This document shows positions 1 through 10,244 of a DNA stretch of 52,444 bases, piece by piece. The first letter of the stretch is position 1, and every line of letters starts with the position of its first letter. A program made the translations under genes and the position numbers. The notes beneath the pieces are model-generated. The model was not told the origin of the DNA. It saw only the letters and a list, made by a program, of their open reading frames with translations, and ran no database searches. Origin of the DNA: Lachnospiraceae bacterium. Lineage in GTDB: Bacteria > Bacillota > Clostridia > Lachnospirales > Lachnospiraceae. Where the stretch lies: positions 1 through 52,444 of the forward strand of contig JALEWA010000172.1 of NCBI GenBank assembly GCA_022788085.1. The letters run 5' to 3'.

Positions 1-357
1 GTTGTGCTTATTATAACAGATTTTTACCATGTTTGCTCAAAAAATCCTCTAAAATTTATAATTTTAAAAGGAGGTGTGGAATTTAAATCTGCACTGGAAT
101 TTACAATTTCAAGTCAGCAAAAATATCCCGATAAGGTATAATTTATCCATTTCCGTTGAAATTATACCTTATCGGGGTTATCCTTTGGATATTGATTACT
201 ATTTATGACTTGTTAAATAAAATGATATTATATGATATAATGTAGACAATGAGCCAAGCACGAAGTATTTGGCGAATGTGGGTAATCATGAGCTATGCTC
301 ATGATATAATAAAAAAATCATTATCAATTCATACCAATAATCTAAGGAGAATACCAA
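1..357. other. Gene-free AT-rich leader region with hairpins
   Basis: No convincing gene is present. The stretch is AT-rich and holds a long perfect hairpin (127-176, listed separately), a short GCCAA/TTGGC inverted repeat near 253-273 and a 9-bp inverted repeat ATCATGAGC-TAT-GCTCATGAT at 285-305. A TATAAT hexamer near 235 could be the -10 of a promoter for the decayed gene that starts at 358; I see no good -35. Confidence 0.5.
127..176. repeat. Perfect 18-bp inverted repeat (hairpin)
   Basis: Positions 127-144 (CCCGATAAGGTATAATTT) are exactly complementary to 159-176, with a 14-nt loop. There is no T-run after either arm, so it is not a textbook terminator. It could be the terminator of a gene left of the window, a MITE-like remnant or a recombination scar. 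The inverted repeat is seen directly; its role is unknown. Confidence 0.75.
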
Positions 358-566
358 ATGGGATTATTTACAAAGAGAATAGGAACTGTTTTCCTAAAAG
401 AAACGAGTGATACTTCTGAATATATAGAAAAACTGGAGAAACTTAAAGAGCAAGCTCCTGATGAAGTGAAAAAGAGGATTTGTTGAAGGTATCAGGATTT
501 GGAAATGTAAAAGTTGAAAAGTATGGCGACAGAATACTAAAAATATTAAATAAAGAAGGACAATAA
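358..566 (+). pseudogene. Remnant of NERD/HRDC-type protein (internal deletion plus frameshift)
   Basis: An ATG at 358 opens 42 codons (beginning MGLFTKRIGTVFLKE) and stops at 484-486. This resembles the N-terminus of a family of NERD (nuclease-related) proteins with an acidic helical leader. From 474 another frame runs EDLLKVSGFG...VKVEKYGDRIL and stops at 564-566, which looks like the C-terminal end of an HRDC domain as found in RecQ-type helicases. The whole central domain is missing and the two ends join out of frame around 471-482, so this is probably a decayed gene. The family is identified from memory of short motifs only; the frame shift is certain. Confidence 0.6.
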
Positions 567-569
567 GAT

Positions 570-1241
570 ATGTTAAGAGACTGTGATTTAGAAGCAATAA
601 CCGATGGCAAACGCTATCAGTTGACAGATATGGTAAAGGCAGACTGTGATGACTGCAAGGGCTGTAGTGCGTGCTGTCATGGAATGGGGAATTCTATTGT
701 ATTAGATCCTTTGGATTTGCACCGTATTACTACATATTTGGGACTTAAGTTTGAGGCTCTTCTTGGTGAAAAGATAGAACTGAATATTGTAGATGGCGTG
801 ATTTTACCAAATCTGAGAATGAGTACCGAGAAAGCCGGAGAGCCTTGCGTATTCTTAAACGAAGAGGAAAGATGTAGCATTCATCCGCACCGCCCCGGCA
901 TTTGCAGAATCTTTCCGCTAGGGCGAATTTATGAAGATAACAGTTTTTCTTATATTTTGCAGGTGCACGAATGCGCCAAAGAGAATAAGGCGAAGGTAAA
1001 GGTAAGTAAATGGATTGATACACCGGATGTGAAGCGTAATCAGAAATTTGTTGCTGATTGGCATTATTTCCTTAAGGATGTACAAAAATACTTACAGGAA
1101 AAGGCGGATGATGAGCTAATCAAAAAAATCACCATGCAGATTCTGCAATACTTTTATATAGAGCCTTATGACAAGGAATGCGATTTCTACGAGCAGTTTG
1201 ATTTGCGCCTTGCGCAGATGAAAAAGATGCTTGGCATTTAA
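570..1241 (+). CDS. YkgJ-family cysteine cluster protein
   Basis: A 223-residue cytoplasmic protein of the YkgJ (zinc- or iron-chelating CxxCxxCC) family. Cys26, Cys29, Cys32 and Cys35-Cys36 form the N-terminal cluster, followed by a C-x6-C-x5-RP-x2-C pattern near residues 93-112 that usually completes the metal site. The biochemical role of the family is not settled; binding of Zn or an Fe-S cluster is the usual inference. AGAAGGA about 11 nt upstream supports the start. It lies 3 nt after the decayed NERD/HRDC gene and its stop is only 6 nt from the convergent LysR gene, with no room for a terminator between them. Confidence 0.85.
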   Translation: MLRDCDLEAITDGKRYQLTDMVKADCDDCKGCSACCHGMGNSIVLDPLDLHRITTYLGLKFEALLGEKIELNIVDGVILPNLRMSTEKAGEPCVFLNEEERCSIHPHRPGICRIFPLGRIYEDNSFSYILQVHECAKENKAKVKVSKWIDTPDVKRNQKFVADWHYFLKDVQKYLQEKADDELIKKITMQILQYFYIEPYDKECDFYEQFDLRLAQMKKMLGI

Positions 1242-1247
1242 GGCTTG

Positions 1248-2123
1248 TTAGAATAGCTCCTTAAAAAGCTCCTGAAAGGAATCCTCAAACAGGTTATTCT
1301 TCTTCCATACGATAGATATTTCGTGGCAGAGGGAGAAATCCTGAAGGGGGATTTTTTTTATGCTTCCATCTTCTAATTCTTTTTTTACCGCGGATTCATA
1401 GAGAAAGCTGATGCCACAGCCGGCAATGACCATTTCTTTGATGGCATTCATATTTCCGATGACAGCGGTATTTGGAAAATCGTCAAAACTAAGATGATGC
1501 TGAAGGAGAGCACGTTCTAAGATAGAACGGGTACCGGAGCCTTTTTCACGGAGCAAAAGTCGTTCCTGTATCAAATCAGAAATATTTTTTGGCTCTTTTT
1601 CAAAAGCATAATCATTGCTGCAAATGGGGATAAAGTTTTCCGTGAAATAAGGCTTATGTGCATAAAGCGTTTCCGGATAATCACCTTCTAAAATGGCAAA
1701 ATCGATATCACCACAATCAAGCTTGGAAAGAAGCTCTTTTGTGTTGGCAACCGAAACAGAAACGTCTGCATTCCGGTGTTTTAGGAGAAATAAGGATAAA
1801 GGTTTTGCAATCATGAATTCACCAACTGTAAGCGTTGTACCAAAATGTACCGTCTTTTTCTTATCTGTCATAGAAGAAAGCTGTTCTTTCAAATAGATTT
1901 CGTTATTATGAAACGATGTCAGAGAAGTTTCCAAAAACTTTCCTTCCTTGGTCAAAGACATTTTTTTCCCGGAGAAGCTAAAGAGCTTAACACCATAGTA
2001 TTCCTCTATATATTGAATATGCTGTGATACGGCAGGCTGAGTAATATGGAGCTTTTCAGCCGCTCTTGTATAATTCATTTCCTTGCAAACCATAAGAAAG
2101 GTAAGTATTCTGCTGTCTAACAT
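1248..2123 (-). CDS. LysR-family transcriptional regulator (YeiE-like context)
   Basis: A 291-residue LysR regulator: an N-terminal winged HTH (residues 1-60, with RAAEKLHITQPAVSQHI as recognition region) and a C-terminal substrate-binding-like effector domain (about 90-290). GGAGG precedes the ATG. It is divergent from the YeiH-type transporter at 2307, the arrangement known for E. coli yeiE-yeiH, where YeiE has been linked to sulfite sensing. By analogy it probably controls the transporter and itself; the effector here is inference. A candidate operator sits in the shared upstream region (2187-2204). Confidence 0.9.
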   Translation of the reverse strand: MLDSRILTFLMVCKEMNYTRAAEKLHITQPAVSQHIQYIEEYYGVKLFSFSGKKMSLTKEGKFLETSLTSFHNNEIYLKEQLSSMTDKKKTVHFGTTLTVGEFMIAKPLSLFLLKHRNADVSVSVANTKELLSKLDCGDIDFAILEGDYPETLYAHKPYFTENFIPICSNDYAFEKEPKNISDLIQERLLLREKGSGTRSILERALLQHHLSFDDFPNTAVIGNMNAIKEMVIAGCGISFLYESAVKKELEDGSIKKIPLQDFSLCHEISIVWKKNNLFEDSFQELFKELF

Positions 2124-2186
2124 TTTCGTAACCCTCCAAAAACATTCTATTATCTATCATAACAAAAATTTATCGTTAAATAAAGT

Positions 2187-2204
2187 ATCATAATTTTACA
2201 TGAT
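2187..2204. promoter_or_regulatory. Candidate LysR operator between divergent genes
   Basis: ATCAT-N8-ATGAT is an inverted repeat in the 183-bp divergent intergenic region between the LysR gene and yeiH. Its size suits a LysR-type box. Only symmetry and position support it. Confidence 0.4.
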
Positions 2205-2306
2205 GCTAATTAATTGGTAAAATTTACCTGTACAGAGTCAATGCATCGCATTTTCGAGGTTGACTCTTAAATTACAAAAGAGAAACCTTATGAGGAGGAA
2301 GACACA

Positions 2307-3338
2307 ATGGAGTTTATCAAAAAAAATGGAAAGGGCATCTTGTTATGTTTTATTATTTCCGTAATTTGCTGGTTATTAGGAAAACAGTTTCCAATTATTG
2401 GGGGACCGGTATTTGCGATTATTGCAGGAATGATAATTACATTAATCATGAAGGATAAGACGCAATTTGAGAGTGGCATTAAGTTCACTTCTAAGAAGAT
2501 ATTACAGTATGCTGTTATCTTACTTGGTTTTGGTTTGAATCTGCAGGTTATCCTACAGACAGGTGCACAGTCCTTACCAATTATTGTTGCAACAATTTCT
2601 ATTTCTTTGATTATTGCTTATATACTTTGTAAGGTTATGCATATTCCCGGGAAAATATCCACTCTGGTAGGTGTTGGCTCTTCAATTTGTGGCGGTTCAG
2701 CAATTGCGGCAACGGCACCTGTTATTGATGCAGATGATGAAGAGGTTGCACAGGCAATTTCTGTTATCTTTTTCTTCAACGTGCTGGCAGCAGTACTGTT
2801 TCCTGCGTTTGGTTCATGGCTTGGTTTCGACCGAACAACAGGTGAAGCATTCGGAATCTTTGCAGGAACGGCAATCAATGATACCTCATCCGTAACAGCA
2901 GCTTCTTCTACCTGGGACAGCATGTATGGACTTGGAAGTCAGACCTTGGATAAAGCGGTTACTGTTAAGCTTACAAGAACACTTGCCATTATTCCTATTA
3001 CGTTAGTGCTTGCTTTTATCCGTACTAGAAAAGAAAGCGGAAATGGATCTGAAAAGGTTTCCTTGAAGCAGGTATTTCCATTCTTTATCTTATTCTTTAT
3101 TGGCGCCTCTGTAATTACCACGATTGCAACCTCCATTGGCGTGCCGGCAAGCTTCTTCACACCACTTAAGGAGTTGTCCAAGTTCTTTATCATTATGGCA
3201 ATGGCAGCAATTGGATTGAACACCAATATTGTTAAATTGGTAAAAACAGGTGGAAAGCCCATTATTATGGGATTATGCTGTTGGATTGGAATTACAGCAG
3301 TAAGCCTTGGTATGCAGCATACTCTTGGTATTTGGTAA
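2307..3338 (+). CDS. YeiH family membrane protein (putative sulfate exporter family)
   Basis: A 343-residue polytopic membrane protein with roughly ten hydrophobic segments, of the UPF0324/YeiH family. It carries the characteristic [12 protein letters not shown] and [10 protein letters not shown] stretches (residues about 128-200). Members are annotated as putative sulfate or anion exporters, with little direct evidence. GAGGAGG lies about 9 nt before the ATG. The partner LysR gene is divergent, a conserved pairing. AAGCT/AGCTT and CAGGAA/TTCCTG mini-hairpins follow the stop but no clear T-tract terminator is visible. Confidence 0.88.
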   Translation: MEFIKKNGKGILLCFIISVICWLLGKQFPIIGGPVFAIIAGMIITLIMKDKTQFESGIKFTSKKILQYAVILLGFGLNLQVILQTGAQSLPIIVATISISLIIAYILCKVMHIPGKISTLVGVGSSICGGSAIAATAPVIDADDEEVAQAISVIFFFNVLAAVLFPAFGSWLGFDRTTGEAFGIFAGTAINDTSSVTAASSTWDSMYGLGSQTLDKAVTVKLTRTLAIIPITLVLAFIRTRKESGNGSEKVSLKQVFPFFILFFIGASVITTIATSIGVPASFFTPLKELSKFFIIMAMAAIGLNTNIVKLVKTGGKPIIMGLCCWIGITAVSLGMQHTLGIW

Positions 3339-3488
3339 GCTGGAAAAAGCTTACAGAAAGCAGGAAGTTCCTGTTCAGACATGACTTAGCATTTACTGCT
3401 AAATCTTTGAGAAAGTGTTTTTTCTTGAATTTGTACGATTTGTGTCGTATTCTGAAAGAGGAAAATTGAGAGAGGAGATAGATGCAAT

Positions 3489-4724
3489 ATGGAACAAAGA
3501 TCATATATGCTGGTAGTACCAAAAAAGGAAGAGGATTTAATGGATCTGGATGGAATTCTGTCAAGGCTTAGGGATGCACAGGATTTCAAGCTGGGCGAGA
3601 TGAATATGCAGGAAGAAAAGTTATATCTGGAAATTCTTTATCAGGGCAGTACTTTTCAGGCAGAAGTGTATCCAACAACCTATTCCGTACCGGAGATGTA
3701 TCGCATTCAGCATTTCTTTAGCGATATCGATGTGGAGGAAATACAAAAATCTGAGAATGGATTGGCAGTTGAACTTGATTTTGGTGAAAATGCTTTGCAA
3801 TCGTATCATTTGCAGTTAAAATTGATTGATACCATATTACCGGAGAAATTAGCTGTGTTTGATGACAGCTCGGAAAAGGTGTTGTCAGGAAAATGGGTAG
3901 CACTTGCAGCAAGGTCTGACATCCCTCCTGCACCACGATATTTATATACGGTGCAGGCTGTATATAACGAAGATGAGGATTGCGTATGGCTTCATTCACA
4001 TGGTTTGAATCGATGTAATCTGACAGAACTTGAAATATTGGACTCCCATAAAGAGACTTATCAGGAACACTATAATGTGATAGAAACGATGGCAAACAGA
4101 ATGCTTGAGCTGGACGAGCCGATTCATCCATATGAACCATTGTTTCTGGCAAATCTTGGTCAGGGATATAGTCTTGTTACTACCTATGTACCATGGGAAG
4201 ATGCAATAGGCTTTTACGACAAAGGAATTTTGGGTGGAAGAGAAGACAGAAAGGAATCACACAATCAGGATACAAGTCTGATTTTCCTTTATCTGGACGA
4301 GGAGTCATTTAAAAAGGGACAATTTGCGCCGGTTTCTGTTGTGGATGATTTACTGACAGATAATCCCATGTATATGTTTACACTGAAGGAAACGGAACGA
4401 ATGAAAGCATTGGCAAAGGAGAGACTCGCATATGTGAAGACTGCCATGAAGCAGAAGGATGTTACGATTCTTGTAAAACTTGGCCTTGAGGTTGATGAAG
4501 AATACAAAACGAAGAATAACTCACATGAGCATATCTGGTTTGAATTAAAGGAAATCACAGATCAGGATTTGACGGCTATGCTGACACAGGAACCATATTA
4601 TGTCAGTGGTATAAAGAAAGGGGATATAAGAACTTATTCTTATGATGCCATAACAGACTGGCTCATACTTACACCGCAGAGACGTCTGACACCGGATGAC
4701 GCATATATGCTTGAATCAGAATAA
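3489..4724 (+). CDS. DUF4026 / DUF2314-type hypothetical protein
   Basis: A 411-residue soluble, acidic protein without signal peptide or membrane segment. The C-terminus has the pattern HIWFELKEI ... DIRTYSYDAITDW ... RRLTPDDAYML, which I recognise as the DUF2314-like end of DUF4026 proteins common in Lachnospiraceae and other gut Firmicutes. Function is unknown; immunity-like roles have been guessed for DUF2314 relatives, but nothing here supports that specifically. GAGAGGAG precedes the start. It is monocistronic, with a strong terminator at 4797. Confidence 0.7.
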   Translation: MEQRSYMLVVPKKEEDLMDLDGILSRLRDAQDFKLGEMNMQEEKLYLEILYQGSTFQAEVYPTTYSVPEMYRIQHFFSDIDVEEIQKSENGLAVELDFGENALQSYHLQLKLIDTILPEKLAVFDDSSEKVLSGKWVALAARSDIPPAPRYLYTVQAVYNEDEDCVWLHSHGLNRCNLTELEILDSHKETYQEHYNVIETMANRMLELDEPIHPYEPLFLANLGQGYSLVTTYVPWEDAIGFYDKGILGGREDRKESHNQDTSLIFLYLDEESFKKGQFAPVSVVDDLLTDNPMYMFTLKETERMKALAKERLAYVKTAMKQKDVTILVKLGLEVDEEYKTKNNSHEHIWFELKEITDQDLTAMLTQEPYYVSGIKKGDIRTYSYDAITDWLILTPQRRLTPDDAYMLESE

Positions 4725-4796
4725 ATGTAAATATGGTAAAAAATGTAAAAAAAGCCATATATTAAGCGCTTGAAATATCATACACAGGGTAAAAAT

Positions 4797-4828
4797 AAAA
4801 GAAGAAGTCATAATGATTTCTTCTTTTT
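4797..4828 (+). terminator. Intrinsic terminator after the DUF4026 gene
   Basis: AAAAGAAGAA pairs perfectly with TTCTTCTTTT across an 11-nt loop; the T-rich 3' arm serves as the T-tract. Confidence 0.75.
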
Positions 4829-4888
4829 ATGTTATAGAAAATTGCAGTAGTGTAGTATCATCTTTTTTTTGACATGGAGGTATGATAT

Positions 4889-5101
4889 ATGGATATCAAT
4901 GGATATAACGACAATTTTGCCATGACCAATGGTCTGCCGCTTGGCTTGGCTTTTGGGATGGCAATGAACCAACAGGATCTTGATAATTATGGAAAACTCA
5001 CAGAGTACGAGAAGGAAAAGCTTCTTGCCGAGAGTAAGAATGTAAAGAGCAAGGAGGAAATGAACCAGCTGATTCAAAGGCTGGGTGAAGGAATGTATTA
5101 A
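4889..5101 (+). CDS. Small hypothetical protein (70 aa)
   Basis: A 70-residue ORF preceded by a good TGGAGG site about 10 nt upstream and followed by a strong terminator, so it is probably a real gene. The first half is hydrophobic and Gly/Met-rich (GLPLGLAFGMAMN, residues 15-27), possibly membrane-associating. The second half is a charged amphipathic helix (LTEYEKEKLLAESK). The helix pattern resembles other short Lachnospiraceae proteins, but I recognise no family and assign no function. Confidence 0.7.
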   Translation: MDINGYNDNFAMTNGLPLGLAFGMAMNQQDLDNYGKLTEYEKEKLLAESKNVKSKEEMNQLIQRLGEGMY

Positions 5102-5108
5102 GGAATAA

Positions 5109-5138
5109 AAAGACCGCTTGTGTATACAGGCGGTCTTT
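5109..5138. terminator. Bidirectional terminator between convergent genes
   Basis: AAAGACCGC and GCGGTCTTT form a 9-bp stem with A-rich 5' and T-rich 3' flanks, between the 70-aa gene and the convergent lipoprotein gene. Confidence 0.85.
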
Positions 5139-5157
5139 AAGGTACAAGACATATGTT

Positions 5158-6669
5158 TTATAACAGAGTACCAATCTGCGTAAACTTCATATCTGTTATG
5201 ACATAGCCAAAGGTAGAATTGCTATATGGGGTAAAGATATAGTCAGCTGTTGCAAGCGTATCGGATTCCTGGGAAAGCTCATAATCATAAGCAAAGTAAT
5301 TGACAGATACCGTGTAAGAACCATCATCATTCTTAGTGGTATCCGTAACTTCGTATTTTGGAGCAACCAGTCCCCAGTCACCTACTTGAACAAGCAATCC
5401 GCCCTGTGAGGCAGGTTCTACCATAGGGGATAGTTCAGAAGCCTGGAAGGAAGAAATATCGTATGTTTTTCCAAAGTAGTTTTCCGTGTAGGCATTGATT
5501 AAGGAATCCGGAATAGCATATCCACCAACACTGTCATCATACCATGCTTCATCATAAGCATAATTGGATATAATGGCAAAGCCGGCCATGCTTAAAGCAG
5601 CTTCCGGTGTTAAGGAGTCAAATTGCACATCATCACCATAAAAATATAAAAGTCCGGTCCAGGATAAGAAGGAGTCCAACATAGGAACAACTACGTCATC
5701 ATGAAAATCAGCCTGATAAGTATAGGTTATGGGTTCTTTCTCTGTGTCTGTAATTTCAAAGTTCCAGGAAGCATTCGTTGGATAGTAATCAGCCTTTACA
5801 TAATCTTTTAAATCTTCATAAGGAATACAGAAGACAATCGTGCCGGAAGAGTATGGTTGAAGCATATACTCCTGTGAGATAAAGCACAGGCCTTCTTTGG
5901 AGAAGTAGAAAGTATCGTCACTTATGATATCTGCTATATTATCCTGATATCCTTCAAAAAAGACAGTTCCATTTGCTTCCTTGTCAGCAGCTAACGTAAG
6001 CAATTGCTCTGTACAGTAGGAAATAAAAGTGTCAGTGTTGTCAGAAATGTCAGCAATCGTCAAAATTTCACCTGTATTCATGTCATAATTGATGCCGTAC
6101 TGGTACTGTGAACCATGTGCACCACCACAATAGGAATCTGATTCTGCAAGAATACTGAATACCATGTTATCGATACGCTGTACGGAATAGTCCTGATAGT
6201 AATAATAGGGTGAGAAGGTCTCTCCGTTGCCGGAAGCATCCATACTGGCATATTGTTCATAGGCAGAAGCCGGAAGCTTGTATAGAAAATCGCTTTCACC
6301 GGAAGAACCGGAACCATCAATAAGAGTAAGTGCATTCTTATAAGTGTTAAGGAAATCCTCATTGATTTTCAGAATAGCTTCATTTCCGCTATCATTAAGC
6401 AGGACTGTTTGCAAATGAATGTCTGCAAGCTTTGTATTTCCGGTAGGTGTCCAATAACTGATATCCTGATTTTCTATGGTCACGGCATTTTTGTCATTTG
6501 AAACAGGTTCTGATGTTTCTTGCGTTGTTTGCGCGTCTTTGTCAGATTCAGCTGGAAGAGTTTCTACTTCAGGTGCTGCAGCAGGAGCAGGCTCTGATGC
6601 CTTGCCACAGGCTGTAAATGTAAGCATGGTAAGGCTTGTTAATAAGAATATAAGTGATTGTTTTTTCAT
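5158..6669 (-). CDS. DUF3298 (RsiV/PdaC C-terminal type) lipoprotein
   Basis: A secreted lipoprotein of about 503 residues. The start chosen is the ATG at 6669 (MKKQS), because AGAGGAA lies 9 nt upstream; the frame extends six codons further. A signal peptide ends in a lipobox (LTFTAC), followed by an Ala/Glu/Pro-rich linker, then a region with YCGGAHGS (about residue 186) and NYDMNTGE that is typical of DUF3298, the domain shared by anti-sigma factor RsiV and deacetylase PdaC, which can bind muropeptides. No anti-sigma or deacetylase domain is fused here, so the role is open. Monocistronic and convergent with the 70-aa gene. Confidence 0.75.
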   Translation of the reverse strand: MKKQSLIFLLTSLTMLTFTACGKASEPAPAAAPEVETLPAESDKDAQTTQETSEPVSNDKNAVTIENQDISYWTPTGNTKLADIHLQTVLLNDSGNEAILKINEDFLNTYKNALTLIDGSGSSGESDFLYKLPASAYEQYASMDASGNGETFSPYYYYQDYSVQRIDNMVFSILAESDSYCGGAHGSQYQYGINYDMNTGEILTIADISDNTDTFISYCTEQLLTLAADKEANGTVFFEGYQDNIADIISDDTFYFSKEGLCFISQEYMLQPYSSGTIVFCIPYEDLKDYVKADYYPTNASWNFEITDTEKEPITYTYQADFHDDVVVPMLDSFLSWTGLLYFYGDDVQFDSLTPEAALSMAGFAIISNYAYDEAWYDDSVGGYAIPDSLINAYTENYFGKTYDISSFQASELSPMVEPASQGGLLVQVGDWGLVAPKYEVTDTTKNDDGSYTVSVNYFAYDYELSQESDTLATADYIFTPYSNSTFGYVITDMKFTQIGTLL

Positions 6670-6781
6670 AATCGTCATTCCTCTCAATAATTACCATATT
6701 TTGTGAAAACTATTATAATTAGTATAACATAACAGAAGCATAAAAAGAACTCTTAAAGTTGTTGGAATGAAGTGAACCAAT

Positions 6782-6799
6782 GGTTACTGTTCAGTAACC
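6782..6799. repeat. GTTACTG/CAGTAAC palindromic element, short copy
   Basis: GGTTACTG-TT-CAGTAACC is an 18-bp near-perfect palindrome. Its arms match the longer copies at 40510-40535 and 45497-45522, so it appears to be a minimal member of the same dispersed family. Confidence 0.6.
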
Positions 6800-6925
6800 T
6801 CTGATCCAATAACGAATCATGTGTACAGGCAGTATTCATTGAAATTTACACGATTTGATATTTTTATAAATATAGTTGACATACAGTCCAAAATGCGGTC
6901 ATTGTAGTTAACAAATGTTAATTGC

Positions 6926-6952
6926 AAGGAGGTACACACAATGAACTTTTAA
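6926..6952 (+). other. Strong ribosome binding site with a three-codon ORF (gene stub)
   Basis: AAGGAGG (6926-6932) lies 8 nt before ATG AAC TTT TAA (6941-6952). A hairpin follows with TCAGCC (6969-6974) pairing GGCTGA (7001-7006) and an internal CACAAATTTGTG palindrome. A near-consensus site serving three codons suggests that a coding region was deleted, or that this is a minimal regulatory ORF. Confidence 0.4.
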
Positions 6953-7015
6953 AGATACATGATGATAGTCAGCCACAAATTTGTGCTTTTTACATTTCGC
7001 GGCTGATTATAATAC

Positions 7016-8455
7016 TTAAGTGAAGAGGTCATCCAATGTTATTACATTATCAAAATCGCTACTATATTCGTTATACTTTAGCCCATAGGTTGTTATGAGT
7101 GTATTATGAATGATCATTTTGGAAGATATTTCTTTTTCCAACAGCTCCTGCCTGTTAATCAATACTTTGTGATAGTCTTTATTAACGGTAAACTCATTAC
7201 CATAAAACTTGATTTCACATAAATTGACAATATTGTCCTTTCGTTCAATTATTAAATCAATCTGAGTACCCAATTCATCATCTGCTCTTTTGGACCAGGC
7301 GGAATGCTTCGTACTTACACCGTTAATCCCAAGAGCAGACTTAATTTGATTAATATGATTAAAACAAACATTCTCAAATGCAAAACCTCTCCATGAAATT
7401 ACACTTTGTGAAGCCAGGTTATGTTGCCAAAAAGAATCATTTAGTGAATCTTGATTTTCGACAAACTTTAGATAGAACATACAAAACGGGTCAATCAGTT
7501 TATAGTGTTCTTCCCGTTTGCTAAAACCAAATGGAACGTACTTCATCACAAAGTCACTTGCAATCAAAGCATTTAGCGCTCCGGTAAGTGTTCCGCCCGC
7601 TGAATATCCTGTCTTTTCCGATATTTCACTACGGGTATACCCGGCATTTCTGGAACTCAGCAGCCTGATAATCGCTTTCATCATTTCGGGATTATTAAAT
7701 ATAGATCCAAACAGTCTTTCATATTCATTTCGAAGTTTTGCACCACCTGTAAAGAAAAGCTGGTCTACATTTTGCGCCAGGCTCATTCCCTTCTGAAAAT
7801 AATTCAAATAATAAGGCATTCCACCGGTAATCATATAGCTTTGCACAATATCATACCGTGACAGCTTTATTTTTTCGCTCCGAAAAAGTTCTTCACATTC
7901 AAGCAAAGAAAAAGGTGCAAGTTTGATTTCATAAGTCACGCGATTGTACAGACCACCATGATTATTAATGAGCTTATCCAAAATCCATGATGTGGCGCTT
8001 CCACATACAATAACCATCAGATTGTCACGATGACATGCCCATGTATTCCAGAATCCTTCAAAGGCAGTTATGAATCCTGATTTCTGAGTGTCAAGCCAGG
8101 GTAGTTCATCCAAAAAGACAAGCTGACGACTACCGTTTTCCTTACTCTCTAAGAACATTTCCAGCAATAAAAAAGCATCAAGCCAATTTTCAGGACATTT
8201 ACTTTTCTTCATCCCATGCATAAGCAGAGAATTATAAAAATGTTTCAACTGTATCTTTAATGGACTGCCAACTGCATTTTCTGCCGATTCTATTGGTGAA
8301 AGACCTGCGTGCCTGAAAGTGATTCTTCTTTTAAAGGTTTCATCGATCAGGTATGTTTTTCCAACACGTCTTCGCCCATAGACAGCAACTAATTGGGATT
8401 TATCACTGTCATATAGTCTGTTAAGCTCCGCAACTTCTTTTCTTCGTCCTACCAT
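7016..8455 (-). CDS. AAA family ATPase with C-terminal DUF234 nuclease-like domain
   Basis: A 479-residue P-loop ATPase of the archaeal/bacterial MJ-type AAA+ family. Walker A is GRRRVGKT (27-34) and Walker B is VFLDE (residues 113-117). The middle holds a winged-helix region (TRSEISEKTGYSAGGTL). The C-terminal DUF234 region contains DLIIERKDNI...CEIKFYG (about 415-435), which fits a PD-(D/E)XK nuclease core. Function of these ATPases is unclear; they are common in Bacteroidales, archaea and Clostridia and often behave as accessory or selfish genes. AAGGAG precedes the ATG. It has no obvious partner, and the next gene is preceded by its own T-box. Confidence 0.88.
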   Translation of the reverse strand: MVGRRKEVAELNRLYDSDKSQLVAVYGRRRVGKTYLIDETFKRRITFRHAGLSPIESAENAVGSPLKIQLKHFYNSLLMHGMKKSKCPENWLDAFLLLEMFLESKENGSRQLVFLDELPWLDTQKSGFITAFEGFWNTWACHRDNLMVIVCGSATSWILDKLINNHGGLYNRVTYEIKLAPFSLLECEELFRSEKIKLSRYDIVQSYMITGGMPYYLNYFQKGMSLAQNVDQLFFTGGAKLRNEYERLFGSIFNNPEMMKAIIRLLSSRNAGYTRSEISEKTGYSAGGTLTGALNALIASDFVMKYVPFGFSKREEHYKLIDPFCMFYLKFVENQDSLNDSFWQHNLASQSVISWRGFAFENVCFNHINQIKSALGINGVSTKHSAWSKRADDELGTQIDLIIERKDNIVNLCEIKFYGNEFTVNKDYHKVLINRQELLEKEISSKMIIHNTLITTYGLKYNEYSSDFDNVITLDDLFT

Positions 8456-8668
8456 TTTTCCATCGCTCCTTAATATTATTTTCAGCTATCAATTAATATT
8501 ATATGCATTTCATGGCTGAATATCAACGATTTTTCTAAATGTCGAGAACTGTCACTGATGAATATGGATGTGGTACTCACCTTTTGGGATTGATAAGGAA
8601 TTGAATAAATATTAATTAAATGTAAAAAAGTATTAAATATAGGTTTTTAAATTTGTTACTGTGAAGCC

Positions 8669-8697
8669 TTGACGAACCAAGTGTTTGATGATATCCT
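8669..8697 (+). promoter_or_regulatory. Candidate trpS promoter
   Basis: TTGACG (8669-8674), a 17-bp spacer and TATCCT (8692-8697) lie just upstream of the T-box, placing transcription start near 8704. Confidence 0.5.
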
Positions 8698-8703
8698 TTA
8701 GAA

Positions 8704-10043
<1,340 letters not shown>

Positions 10044-10087
10044 AGAAGAGGACATTTTTGGAAGTGATTTCAGAAATGTCCTCTTCT
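10044..10087 (+). terminator. Terminator after trpS
   Basis: AGAAGAGGACATTT pairs with AAATGTCCTCTTCT (14 bp), directly after the stop codon. The T-tract is weak. Confidence 0.75.
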
Positions 10088-10139
10088 CTTAATTGATAGA
10101 AAAAGAGCTGATTTTTCTAAAAATAAAATACAATAGGCT

Positions 10140-10167
10140 TTGACTGCAACGAATTGTGTGATAAAAT
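10140..10167 (+). promoter_or_regulatory. Candidate promoter of the GGDEF-EAL gene
   Basis: TTGACT, 16-bp spacer, TAAAAT. The predicted transcript then contains the inverted repeat at 10173-10211. Confidence 0.6.
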
Positions 10168-10172
10168 GTAAT

Positions 10173-10211
10173 TGTTCAGAATATCACTACAATGGAGATG
10201 ATTTCTGAACA
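10173..10211 (+). repeat. Inverted repeat in the leader of the GGDEF-EAL gene
   Basis: TGTTCAGAA (10173-10181) is the exact complement of TTCTGAACA (10203-10211), separated by 21 nt. It may be an RNA hairpin or a dimeric regulator site just downstream of the promoter. It does not resemble a c-di-GMP riboswitch. Confidence 0.5.
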
Positions 10212-10244
10212 GTTATGTTATAACAATGATTTTGCAGATGGGAT

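Larger units (their letters stand above)
6670..7015. other. Intergenic region with palindromes and a gene stub
   Basis: The 346 bp hold the 18-bp GTTACTG palindrome (6782-6799), a TTGACA hexamer (6876-6881), a strong Shine-Dalgarno with a three-codon ORF (6926-6952) and a terminator-like hairpin (6969-7006). There is no full-length gene. Confidence 0.55.

Noticed and set aside
10168-10244. c-di-GMP riboswitch before the phosphodiesterase gene
   Set aside because: The leader has only one 9-bp inverted repeat and none of the conserved GEMM motifs.
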